64,000 nt of DNA from Tamarix chinensis (taxonomy: Eukaryota > Streptophyta > Magnoliopsida > Caryophyllales > Tamaricaceae), in contig CM060180.1 in the NCBI GenBank assembly GCA_030549775.1, positions 92,154,172 through 92,218,171 of the forward strand. Reading direction: 5' to 3'. Under the pieces are notes generated by a model, which worked only from the letters and a program-made list of their open reading frames with translations, did not search any database and was not told where the DNA came from. Position 1 is the stretch's first letter, and each line of letters starts with the position of its first letter. Positions 36,413 through 47,600 of this stretch are shown here, in pieces. A program made the translations under genes and the position numbers.

Positions 36413-37289
36413 CTACCCTTCTTAAAAGAGGCTTTATCCCTAAAGCTATAGAAAAGTCTTAGACCCTAGTCAACCATGCATTCATGAAAATCCTTCAACG
36501 ACGATAGGGTTACCATTACCCTAATGGAATAGGCATGCAAAGATTGATTCATGAAATGAAAATGACAAGTAGTATGGTAGTGGTGAAGTAAGAGTGCCAA
36601 CAACCACGAGGTTCAAGAGCTTAGGTCTGAAATAAAGGGTTAATGAGTATCCAAGATAAGTGGTTAGGAAAAAAGGAGTAGAAGCATTAATGAAGAATCA
36701 TTTACTTTTAATAAAAAGTGACATTCACATGAATATGGTGATTAGCAAGGTAAGGAGATATATATCATTCCTTATGAAAGGTAATGACGTTACCATAAAA
36801 GGGATTCATCAATGAAGAGCAATCTTAGTAAGATTGCAATAGTTCAAGAAGGTATGATATCATTGGAAAACCTTGCGAAGGATGAAAAATGGATAAAGGT
36901 GTAATGATTTAGCAAGATGAAATGATGATCATTAAGGGGCTAAGCAACCGTTTCAAAGTAACTAATGATAAGAGTTCTAATACGATGCAATAGTGTCAAA
37001 CAAGAGGTGTTACTAGGATACAGACAATAATAAAGAATAGTGTAAAGGAAAATTCAAACAAAGTTGAAGTACTCCTGTTAATTGAAATTGGACATTGATT
37101 TAGTCATGAAGAGTGATAGTGATGACAAGGGTAATCCATCAAGGATGCTCCACACCATTTCCAATAAGAAAAGTTTCAATTGAGAATACATACTGATGAA
37201 GGGGAGACCATTAAGAATAATCAAAAGTATGGGACTACTACCCCCTTAAAAGAAATTTATTCCCAACCACAAGTAAGGTTGCAAAGATA
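36413..37289 (-). other. Polypurine tract and 3' untranslated part of element C
   Basis: Next to the LTR the minus strand reads CTCTTTTAAGAAGGGTAG, the polypurine-tract position (about 36413-36430). A similar junction-like motif (minus strand TTCTTTTAAGGGGGTAG) recurs at about 37233-37250. This suggests a duplicated or rearranged element end between them. No coding domain is recognised. Confidence 0.5.
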
Positions 37290-38340
37290 GTGTCTACAAA
37301 AACACATCAGGACCCTAAACAAGAATAAATAAGTGCAAGAAGACTTTGAGTGAAAATGGAAGGTTCAAAAGTGCGATGATCCTAGAGGTCTAGCTCAAGC
37401 TCACTCTCCTAGACACCATTTTTGGTGTAGCAACACTCAAATTACCTACTCCTCCATATATTGCAACCATAACACTAAATCTAATAACCTTAACAATCCT
37501 TTCATAAGTGATCCCTCTCACATCACTTGCAGAAGTAGGGCCTTCTCAAGTAGCTCAAGTCACATTGGATTGTAAATCTTCTTTGGTGTTTACCATAGGT
37601 CTAAACCCTCTTTTTTCCATGGAGATGTAGACTATCCTTCCCTTTTTTCTTCTCTCCTATCACTGGGCCTCAAGGATAAAACTCTTATGCTCCTTTGAGG
37701 GCTATCTTATATATGGAATATAGTTCGGGTGTTGTGGCTCCCATTATCCGCTCTTGCAACCTAGTGTCAAGACTTAAAAAAAATGATGAACCTTTAACTC
37801 TTCACTTACCTTTTCCTCAGGTGCAAAATAGGCCAAGTTGCAAAACTTGTTGTAGTACTCCTCTACATAAAAGCTACCCTAGCAAGGTGCCATAAACACT
37901 TTGTATCTCTTAAGGTGTAAATGTGTAGGGTAGAAGCAAAGTCTCAGGGATCCAATAAACTACTCCCATGAATTAGGTGAGCCACCACTCAACTATAACC
38001 CATGCCACTAAGATTCTACCTTGCCTCACAAGTAAAAGGTTGCAACTTCCACAATCTTGCTTTTCAGGCACTTATATGTGACAAATGCACGCTCTAAGGT
38101 GTGTATTCATTCTTTTAAAGCATTTCGCTCTTCCTGACAATCAAATGTTGGAATGTGGTGATGCTAGACCTTTCTTGGACCATCCTCTATGGTACATGAC
38201 GTGATTGTAGTCATCAATCGCCGTGTCTCCTCCTTTTGTCATTGTCATTCCAAATAAGCCCCAACAATTATTGTGTATTGCTTAATATGCTTGATACATT
38301 GAGTGTGATTAACCATCAATCTCTAAGTTAGGGATAATTT
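37290..38340 (-). pseudogene. Gag remnant of element C
   Basis: Minus-strand pieces fit plant Ty3 gag. Near 37920-37990 a stretch reads like SLRLCFYPTHLHLKRYKVFM. Near 37700-37780 one reads like LDTRLQERIMGATT. Upstream segments near 38040-38110 read like LERAFVTYKCLKSKIVEVA. In the family these correspond to the block around the FYP/KFLP motif and the GLxxxIQxRI block. Many stops and frame changes are present. Confidence 0.5.
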
Positions 38341-38429
38341 AAGACAGAAACCAAGTTAACAAGGCATAAGGCCTATGCCATAAGTCCACACAATCACAAA
38401 GACAATAACTATTCCTAATCTACTTCTCA

Positions 38430-39175
38430 TTTCTCATGGGTGATGAACAGAATAATGAGCTTGAGCCAATCTATGGACAGCTTTATTTGAGGCACATATC
38501 AGGTTAAAATAACTGATGCCTAGGGTAGATATATTACAGCAAAATGCTATTCTATTTTAAGACCTAGGGGCACTCAAGTCAGGTGGTATAGAATTGTGGG
38601 GAGCGGAATAGCTTTACCAAGACACAAATTCACCCTATGGCTTGTAGCACACGAGTAGTTAACAACAAAGGTTTTGCTATAGAGGATTGGTCTCCAATTA
38701 TATCCTACATGTGTTCTATGTGAAGAATAAGTAGAAACAATGAAGCACTTATTTTTTTGAATGCATGTATGTTAAGGAAATATGGAGCACCATAATACAA
38801 ACTCTCAACCTAGGTTATACAATAAGAAACTGGTAGCAGGAGCTACACTGGGTAGCACAACATAGAAGATGAACAAAAGAGAAATTGGAGGCACTCTAAC
38901 CTCTTTTAGTAGCCCTGGTTTATTATGTTTGGTAGGAAAGAAATGCATGAATCTTCTAATAGAAACAACGACGAGCAACATCAATTTTGAAGCAAATGAA
39001 TCGAGATATTGCTAGCAGTATAGCATCACTACATAATTATAAATCCTTTGTTTCTCTTACAAAAACAATAGACTCTCTACATGTATAGCTTGAGATGACG
39101 TCTATGGAAGGACAATAGGATTTAATAATGCCTGTTTTGGTTAGTAATATAATCTTTACTTACTTACCAAAAAAA
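38430..39175 (+). mobile_element. 5'-truncated LINE tail inserted in element C leader
   Basis: The plus strand gives a decayed zf-RVT domain: VGSGIALPRHKFTLWLVAHE near 38595, then PTCVLCEE and ETMKHLFF near 38710-38755. The C-terminal tail then matches LINE ORF2 ends. It closes with TTACTTACCAAAAAAAA near 39158-39175, a typical LINE 3' end. It is opposite in orientation to element C. Target duplications could not be fixed. Confidence 0.65.
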
Positions 39176-39239
39176 ATGAGATTTCATAAAAGTTTTGAAG
39201 AAGTTTATAAAAAAGCCAAATTTTAAAACCAAAACTTAA

Positions 39240-39503
39240 GATACCATCCTCTAGTATCAACTCAAAATGTTTAAAAGGTTAAAAGAATTTTAAAATAAAA
39301 CTCTGCCACCAACATATGGTAATAGCTCAAACAATTTAAAATTTGAGAAGATTTTTAAAGTAGCTCTAGTACTAACTTGTGGTATCAACTAAAAGTACTT
39401 GAAAGCGAGACACTTTTAAGAAAACACTTTGATACCAGCCTATGGTATTAGTTAAATGTATTTTAAAATAAAACACCTTTAAAACTAGGCTTTGATACCA
39501 ACC
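39240..39503 (-). repeat. 63-bp tandem array of primer-site-like units
   Basis: Plus-strand units begin GATACCA or a variant at 39240, 39305, 39368, 39431 and 39494. Spacings are 65, 63, 63 and 63 bp. On the minus strand each unit ends in a TGGTATC-like word: TGGTATCAAAGC at the functional site, then TGGTATCAAAGT, TAGTACTAGAGC and TGGTGGCAGAGT. Thus the element's primer site is the last unit of a tandem array extending into the leader. Confidence 0.85.
39488..39500 (-). other. Primer-binding site of element C (tRNA-iMet)
   Basis: The minus strand reads TTGGTATCAAAGC two to three bases inside the LTR terminus (TGTTACA), matching the initiator-Met primer site. It fixes polarity and the LTR edge at 39504. 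Confidence 0.8.
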
Positions 39504-42500
39504 TGTAACACCCTTATTTTTTACTACAAAACAATTTCACTTTAAAACATTACAAAAATGAAAATAAAAGACAATCTTATGAAAAATGGGGTGTGATCAA
39601 CTCATCTAACTCAAGGTAGGCATCTCAATGCCTATCTTAAATTATTCACGAGGATAAGTATCCAATAAATAAAGAACAAAGGAAAACTAGAGTGTGCAAG
39701 AAAATATTTAAAGGTGCAAAAGTTAAAGTGTACAACCTAAGGCTATATAAGCCTTAAAAATCCATAGGTACACTAGATGAAAATGTAAGCTAGAGAAAAT
39801 CAATTACAAGGGGTGATTCTTTGGTCACTCAAAGAGCACAATAAAAGTCTTCAGGAATGCTTATTCTCAACAATCTGGCTGCACTAAGAAAGGATGTACC
39901 ACTCATTATTTGTGCTTAGGAAACATCCACCACACCTCTTGCTCATGAGATTGAGTAGGGGATTGCAACAACCCCATCAATATTTATACATACTGAGAAA
40001 ACCAATCTACCATTATCATGTAGGTCATCGAACAAGTATGACCCATGCAACATGCTCATAGTATGGCATACCACAACATACATGCAATACTTTTATTATG
40101 TTATACGCATACTATCACATAATGTCATACAAGGCATATTTGGATCTATTAAAGTATGCTTAACCATAATCATGCTAGTGTACAATAATATACATATTAT
40201 ATCATACATATTGCTTTCTTAAGGAAACATGGGTCACTTAGATTATCCACAAAATAGTGTTTAGAATATAGTTTGAAGGATAATATGCAATTAGAGATAC
40301 ACATATGACTTTTCAACTATGGATTATTACAGTAGGTAGATAATGATTATAGTAAACATAGTTCATATGATAATCCATGGAAACATGCCATAAATATAGA
40401 GACATGCCACAACAAGGAATTCAAGGGGAACATATGGTGGCACATGTTTGCATACACAGTAATAGGCATGTCACATAATATATTCATAGGAACACATAAT
40501 TGTCAGAAAAATTAAGGAAGTTAAATGTGGGGTTACATAATATATTCATATCTTAAATGAGGTGTGAGATCTTAAATAATTATAGGGAAAACAAGATCAT
40601 GTAGGAAAAATATCCATATCAAGACCGTGCATAAAATAAGATGAGGCCAATTAATACCCCTTTTAGTTTGTGTTAGATGAATATATAAATTCTTCACAAA
40701 ATTATTGAGAAATAGGTGGAATTATTCCCTATGGTCTCTCACTACTATGTTAGTCAAACCAAATAAATGGATATAAATTCCTAGCTCATGACAAAGTAAT
40801 CTAATGGATGTAAGTTCTAGCTCATGCTAAAGTAACTCTTCTATGGTGACCAAACCTTTTAGTATTGATACCCCCTATTGCATCATTAGTTTCTATAGTA
40901 GGAAAAAATTGGGACCAAATAGGGTTATAGGATCAACTAAGATCCTATATGAAGGCTTACGAAGGTAAAATACCTTAAGGTAGACTAACCCTAGTAGTTA
41001 ATTGATGATCAAATAATCTAGACCTATCATGATGCACGTTCCACTTTAAGTGAATAATATCTTATTAGATTGTTATATAATATTAAATAAAGGTCCATGA
41101 GTAATGTCACATAGAGTTACTAATAGTTTCAATCCAGTGCATATATATAAGGTTCTTATACTTTCCAATGTTCTCAATAAACGTATCTTAAAGTGATTAT
41201 TCCATTTCTTAATAAATTATGCCAAATCTAGACTTAAAAATTGTTGATATCAACTATAAATATCCAAACCAACATTCATTATCCTTAAGAACATATGTGA
41301 ACAGTGACATGGTGGGGTAAGACTAGTCGATGTTTTCATTTTACCCGTCGATTGGTTTGTCTAAATTGATTGGTCAGTTATAAACTAGTCGATAGCTTTG
41401 GAAAAATTGGTCGATGTGTTTCAATAGAGACCAAAAAATTTCTATAAAAATAAAACCCATAGACTAGTTGGTCAAATAGTCGATCAATTTTCCCAAATTA
41501 ATTGATTGGTTTGGTGAAACCAGTTGATGTTATTAAATAGAAACAACTGGATTTTTGCAAGAGTGAAATTCATGGACTAGTTGGTCAAGTTGGTCAATGG
41601 GTTTCAACAAACTAGTTGATTGGTTTGGTGAAACCAATCGATGTATTTAAATAGAGATGAATAGGTTTTTGCAACAATGAAAACTACCGACTAGTTGGTC
41701 AAACCAATTGATCAAATTCATCAAATCAATTGATCGATATGGCCAAACCTCTTGATGTAATTAAACAAAGATGAACAAGTTTCTTCAGGATTGAAACTTA
41801 TGGATTGGTTGGTCAAACCAGGTAATTAATTTCATCAAACTATCTAATCAATTTGGTAAAACCAGTCAATATGTTTAAATGGAGACAAATGAGTTTCTAT
41901 AGGAATGAAACCCATATACTGGATGGTCTCACTAGTCGATTGGTTTTATCCACTAGTTGATCGATCTAAGTTTAACAGAATTCATACCTTTGATTAAATT
42001 GAACCGAGTGATTGGTTTAAGGATCTATAGACTAGTTCCAACTAGGGCCAATCATTTTATTTTAAAGATAATTTTAAAGAGTTAATAGAAATGAATTCAT
42101 GTCAAGTATTTTTCAACAAAATTTTTTAAAGAGTTTTAATTGAAATATGAAATTTTCTCAACTTAACACTTCATAAGAAACCTAATACTTAAGAAATATT
42201 ATCAATAACCTTCAAGTCTTGGTTATTTTCCATCTATTTTCACTTATACTTGGAAACTTGATTTCTTTTTTTACATTTTCATGTTAAGAGAATACTTTAA
42301 GTGGTTAAGTTAATTGTTACATATGCACACTTATGCAAACAAATTAGTCATAAAGATCCAGTTGTTATCATCAAAACAAATATAATGATATTGTATGACC
42401 TTGAGGTCAACACAACTCTTTTAATTATTCAACATATGCTTGCTCTACACATTTTTATCATTAGAACTCATAATTTTACTATAATAAAGAACATAAAATT

Positions 42501-43195
42501 CACTTACTTATATCATTTTTCAAAAATAAGGAAGACAATGCTTTATCTCAAAAGAACTTAGTAAACCCATCAAAGAGAGAAAAGGTAAATAAAAATCTAA
42601 ATCCCTTTCCAATTATAGAAAACCTTTCAAGAAAGAAAGATTATAACTAAGTAATACCTTCGAAACCATACAAATAATGTCTAACAAAATCAGAGACCAA
42701 AAGGAGGAAATCATAGCAAACACACATTCTCAAGTAGAAAATAGAGAAAACAAGAGATTAAAGCTAATCCCTCACTCATTTCCCAATTCTAATCTCATAT
42801 TACTTAAGATCAAAGCAAGAAAGAGCTAGAGAAGGGGTTAGAAGAAGAAAGAAAGATTGGAATAGAAGTAAAATGGAAGAAAATGTGGGCAGATCAGGTA
42901 TGAAGAATAATAAGGAAGTTCATAGGTCATAGATGGAAAGGCTTTAACTATAACTACTGAGGATTTTTGATAGAAAATAAGGGTAATGGGGTTTATAAAT
43001 CAAGACCCTAAACCCTAGCCTAAAATGAAGCTTTTAAAATGCACACTTTAGAGGTTCAAGGATGCACCTTTCTGACTTTGAACCCAAATGGTGAAAATGA
43101 AATGTTCTAGGGCATTGTGCTTTAGTAATTTAGAATCACAAGAAAAGAATAAGGGCAACAAGGAGAGGGAATGGAAGTTAAAATCACTAGGGGTG
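39504..43195 (-). repeat. 5' LTR of element C, truncated
   Basis: It begins TGTAACACCC on the plus strand and follows 31902 onward block by block, then stops matching at about 43195 where the partner continues another 0.5 kb. The outer end is therefore missing. Its middle (41310-42050) is a dense array of CAACTAGTTGATTGG-like words, unlike the partner's. The conserved block with GGGTTTATAAAT (TATA-like on the minus strand) lies near 42989. Confidence 0.75.
41310..42050. repeat. Dense array of GACTAGTTGGTCAAACC-like words
   Basis: Higher-order units of roughly 110-120 bp are visible. Each holds a short sequence such as CAACTGGATTTTTGCAAGAG or its variants, then ACTAGTTGGTCAAACC, then AATTGATTGGTTTGG, then AAACCAATCGATG. 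About six such units lie in series with decay. The same word family occurs in LTR B, LTR D and the partner LTR. Confidence 0.7.
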
Positions 43196-43239
43196 TGTGT
43201 TTTATGCATTTGCATGAAAAAAATTAATTATGTGTTTGC

Positions 43240-43275
<36 letters not shown>

Positions 43276-44689
43276 TAATTAATTCAAATTTTTTAAGAAT
43301 ACTAATTATAAAATTTTATTTAGCATTTTTTGAGTCTTAGGAACCCTTAACTAGTTAATGAGGAGTATATCTTTGAAATCTAATGAAAAGATGATCATAA
43401 AATCAAGATAATGCAAGTGGAGATTTTTTGTGTTAATTTTGATATAGGGAACACATATCTACATTTCTAGATATAAATGGAAAAATAACATGTATGATTT
43501 CTTAACCATCGACATGGAATGTTAAGATTCATCACATTCCTTGGTGAGATTTTGAACCATATATACCTTCTTTTTCTAAGAAAATTTACATGAAATGATC
43601 TACTTTTATTGGATTTAAAGTTTCTTTGTAAACTTCATATACATATAATTATTTTGATCAAATTACTTGCTTTAGATCTTAAAATGGACTATAGAAATTT
43701 CTAGAACTTACTCTTGTACTATTCAAAACTTATAGTCGAAACATGCTCTGATTGATAAAATGATAAAGGAAATTTAGGATTTTCCATCACATGACCAAAT
43801 AGCTTAACCCTAATTTGTGTATACATGGTGTGCACCCCATAGAAACCATTTGAGCTTATATATGGATTATATTTTTCTTCATTACCCACGTTGAATAACC
43901 TTTGGGCCTTAATATCCTTACCTTTGCTTAAAGCTAGTGGAAGAAAATCAAATTGTTATGGATATAAAAAGTGGTTATGTATATGAGGGTATATGAAAGA
44001 AATATATGTATTAAAAGAGAGAAAAAAAGTGGGAATTGGTTATGTTTGGTGGGGGAATAAAAAAATGAATGAATGAATGAAAATTATCGAAAAGAAAAAA
44101 ATAAAGAGAGAGAAAAATGTAAAGATATAAGGTAGAGATGGAGTTATGGAGATGATGTTGAGAAAGTTCTATTCATGTTCTATTTTGGTTTTAAGGTGGA
44201 GAGGTGTATCATTAATGTGGAATTAAGGTCATATTTCATCTAATTATTAGAATTCCACTAGCTCTTGAACTTTTTAGCACCACACCCCTAGAATACTCTA
44301 TACCCTTCTTTACCTTAAACCCTGCTACAACCAATACGTAAGTCCTATTTGATTCTTGAAATGTGCAGCCTTTGATTTGATGGACATTAATCACAAGAGT
44401 TAAGCATATGGTTTGGTCCATTGATAAGTATTTGATATCTTTCTTGAGGTTTTATCCATAAGAACATGACCCTTCTATATTTATATATGCGAGTTGTCTG
44501 TTATCTTTATCATCTAATCTCATATACATGAGTTATTCTATTCATTTATAGCCATGAATCTAAGAGAGAGAGAGAGAGAGAGAAAATAGAGGGTATCTAC
44601 AATGAGGATGGATCTTGATATGACTAAGGCATGGTATATGGTAAATATTAATATTGGTTGTCAATTAATAGGATATAAAATTAATATGA
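43196..44689. other. Unassigned AT-rich sequence
   Basis: It opens with an (AT)n run at about 43244-43272 and carries an (AG)n run at 44563-44582. No protein domain is recognised; a 61-codon minus-strand frame at 44236-44421 has no known match. It may be internal sequence of an element, or host DNA between insertions. The phrasing near 43790-43930 (GTGTGCACCCCATAGAAACC) looked like retroelement spacer, but I could not place it. Confidence 0.3.
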
Positions 44690-45240
44690 GGAAGGGTAAC
44701 TTAGTAATTTGATGAGTAAATGGGGGTAAAATGCTAATTTAATAGACAAGAGGGGTATTTTGGTAATTTGGCATGATAAGGGGAAACTTGGTAATTTTAA
44801 TAAGTATGAAGGGTAATTTGGTAATTTAACTAACAACAAGGACAATTTGATAATTTTAATGGCTAAGAAAGGTAATTTGGTAATTTAACTAACGAAGAGG
44901 GCAATTTGGTAGTTTTAATAAGCATGAAGGTTAGTTTGGTAATTTAACTAAACAAAAGGGCAATTTGGTATTTAATAAACCTAAAGGGCAATCTAATAAT
45001 TTTAACATGTAAAAGGGTAATTTGGCAATTTAACAAATATGAGGGGTAAAGTTGGTAATTTAATAAGTATGGAGGGTAAATTGGTAATTTAACAAATACA
45101 AAGGGGTATTTTGGTAACTATACAAGCATGAAGGGTAATATGGTAATTTGGCAAGTAAAAAGAGGTAATTTGGTAACTATACAAGCAAAAGGGGTATTTC
45201 GGTAATTTTATAAGTATGAAGAGATAAATCGGTAAATTTC
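44690..45240 (+). repeat. GGTAATTTGGTAATTT array in LTR A3
   Basis: More than a dozen degenerate units of 35-45 bp, of the form GAAGGGTAATTTGGTAATTT plus a variable AT-rich spacer, run in series. It is the same vocabulary as in LTR G, in inverted orientation relative to it. Confidence 0.85.
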
Positions 45241-46189
45241 AAATAATATGTCAATGGATTAAATAAGCCTCCACAATCCACATTAAGACATAAGTAATAT
45301 TAAATAACAAGATAAGGATATTTCTGCAAAATCGGTGAATATCACAAGGATATGGCATGACATAGGGTCAAATGGATAATTAAGGGTGTGATATGATGTT
45401 TATCTCATATTTATACAAGAGTTGCCTTATTCTTTTATTATGCATGGAAATGTGTGTTAGATGTGAGAGAATTACATGTTAGGGTTTAATTGTTCCATGA
45501 TCCTTTCATGTGGACTACTAGATTCTATAATCAGTCATGATTATGATATGATAACCCTTTATAGCATATGGATAATGGAAAAAAATTCCAAAATAGAAGT
45601 GGATGATAAAAGGATGGCTTTAGTGGCTTATTTAACTTAACATAGATAACCATATGAATAAGGATTACTTAATAATAACAAAAATGAATGAAAACGATTA
45701 AGAATGTAATTATTATGTTTCTCATGGTCACCTTAATTAAGATAATAATAATTAAAGTGGAACACCTTGAGATTAGAAATGGTGAATCTTTAGGGGTCAC
45801 TACCCTAAAGATGTGGTTTAACCCACGATTGTTCTGGTATTTGCTAGTATGCCTTAGAGCCCCAACTGGACCCTACATCTTAATCCATCTAGCTCTATGA
45901 ACCTATCTTGGGGGTACGCATAATTATGGATTATGTTTCCTTATTGTTAGAGTACTGTATATCCTTGTGCACCAATGCAACCAGGGTACCTTTGCATCCT
46001 TGTGTTGATAGTTTGAGGGTACTGTGTTACTTGTATGCGTCAGTATGACCGGTGTACCTTTGTATCTCCGCGTTCATGATCTTCCCCTTGAGTTAAATAA
46101 ATGGACTTGTTGCATTAATTAAATGGAAAACACTAATCATGTAAAGTGAAAGATTATTGAGCCAAACCAAAATGGATTATATTATTATA

Positions 46190-46560
46190 CCAGTCCACCA
46201 ATTATAATAGTGGTCAGAAGCATTTTGCCCTAGAATATGTATATGTGTACCAGTCCACCAGTTATAATAGTATTCAGGTGTGTGTTGCCTTGGAGTGTAT
46301 TATGGTCCACCGGGTATAATAGTGGGGGATCTCAGACTCAATAAAATAAACTTTAGATGATAATGAATTATGGGAAGATACTAATCACTTATAGTGGAAC
46401 ATCATATGAGTCAGGGCCAGACCGATCCATTGGTGATAATAGTGGCTAAAAGCCTTCTTCCCTAGAGACGGATTTACCGGTGAATAATAGTGGCCAGGTG
46501 CATTCTGCCTTAAAGTGTATTTTCAATCAACTAGCTATAATTATGAGGTTCCCACATTCA
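46190..46560. repeat. Minisatellite with CCACCAATTATAATAGTGG core
   Basis: Five or six units carry CCACCnnTTATAATAGTGG or variants at about 46195, 46255, 46308, 46425, 46475 and 46530. The first spacings are 50-60 bp. The core is an imperfect palindrome. LTR C3 has the same word on the opposite strand at about 56470-56600. Confidence 0.7.
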
Positions 46561-47297
46561 TATGGATATAATTTGAGAGATGATGATGAATAATGTTTAA
46601 TTAATGGCTTAAGACCAAAAGTGTTACTTTCATCCTTATGATTTATTGATATGATATAAGTATGGCTTTGTTGCCTGTCAATCTTGGTAAGTGTTGGAGG
46701 TGTTATGAAAATGGACTTTGTGTTATACAATTCTTATTGGTTGATGTGTGTAATCGCTCTTATGTGGCTGTGATTATTTATATGCTTGTGTATGATATTG
46801 TCTTTACATTTGTTTAAGTATGATGTATTGCATGCAGGCTCTGCCTTTCAGTTTGGTATAAAGGATTACTCAGTATCATAGTACTAAAGGGTTCTATTTA
46901 TAGGCCCCTACTTATTCAATGGGTAGTGTCTCTCGCAAGTTAGTTTTAGGTGTTGTTCAAGCTATTATCCGGTAAGAGCGAAAGGATTATTTCAGAAGAT
47001 TTTAGGGTTTCCTTTTTAACCTTATATTTCCTTGTTTAAATTATTTTACTTTTGTAACCACTAATAGTGGGTTTTACCTCTTGTAACGAATTTAATGTGC
47101 TTCTCTAATTTAAATAAAAGTATGGATACATGTCAATTGTGTTATGTTTCTTTTTAGCCTTATTACTTGGTACTGGAATGGTAGGAGGAAGCCGATCTGA
47201 TATTAAGTGTAAAGGTAACATCTTTAAAATTTATGGTTTTTACTTATGCTAATTTTTAAATAAAATAAATTTTTTCATATATTTTGGGGGTGTTACA

Positions 47298-47600
47298 AAC
47301 AGAGATATGTAGGAAGTACTATAGGGGAGATGGGGTAGTAGAGGAGGGGGAGGAGGAAGGAGGAAAGGAAGGAAAAGGGTTGGTGGGCGATAGTGGAGGG
47401 TAAGTTGGTGGTGGAGGTGATGGGGGTTTCTATAAGTAGAGATGGTAAGGTGGAGATGCAAGCATGTAGGGTTGTAGAGCCAAGAAGGGGAAGAAATTGA
47501 CGAGTGGGAGGGAGATGGTGTAGGTGTGTTCTACTGGGAAGGGTAAGGTGGAGATGCAAGCATGTAGGGTTGTAGGCATGTGGCTTGATAGACATGAATT
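47298..47600 (-). repeat. G-rich scrap with a local duplication
   Basis: The plus strand is purine-rich, as in LTR G on the same strand. The phrase GGTAAGGTGGAGATGCAAGC occurs twice, near 47446 and 47540, showing a tandem duplication of about 94 bp. Minus-strand Pro/His/Leu-rich frames (47249-47461, 47293-47595) are compositional. Confidence 0.55.

Larger units (their letters stand above)
31902..43195 (-). mobile_element. Ty3-type element C with 4.5-kb LTRs, internally reduced
   Basis: Element polarity is right to left: truncated 5' LTR (39504-43195), primer site, repetitive leader, LINE insertion, gag remnant, a stretch without recognised pol, polypurine tract, and complete 3' LTR (31902-36412). 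The internal region is only about 3.1 kb and I see no RT or integrase, so it is a deleted or non-autonomous form. The two LTRs align over most of their length but are strongly diverged and differ by a replaced middle section. The 5' LTR breaks off near an (AT)n run at about 43195-43270. Confidence 0.75.
44690..47297 (+). mobile_element. Large LTR, family A copy 3 (A3)
   Basis: It ends TTTTGGGGGTGTTACA at 47297. The blocks at 45750-46090, 46855-46940 and 47150-47220 align in order with LTR A1 and A2. The start is not visible. The GGTAATTTGG array at 44690-45240 is the leftmost part I can assign. No primer site follows, so it is a solo LTR or a 3' LTR end. No coding sequence is seen. Confidence 0.65.

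Noticed and set aside
42301..42561. 86-codon plus-strand frame
   Set aside because: Lies antisense within an aligned LTR copy of element C; the partner LTR does not keep it open.
44236..44421. 61-codon minus-strand frame without low-complexity bias
   Set aside because: No recognised motif, no splice-compatible neighbour and no promoter; too short to support.
44690..45240. Possible centromeric satellite
   Set aside because: Units are degenerate, of variable length and confined to an LTR; there is no long homogeneous array.
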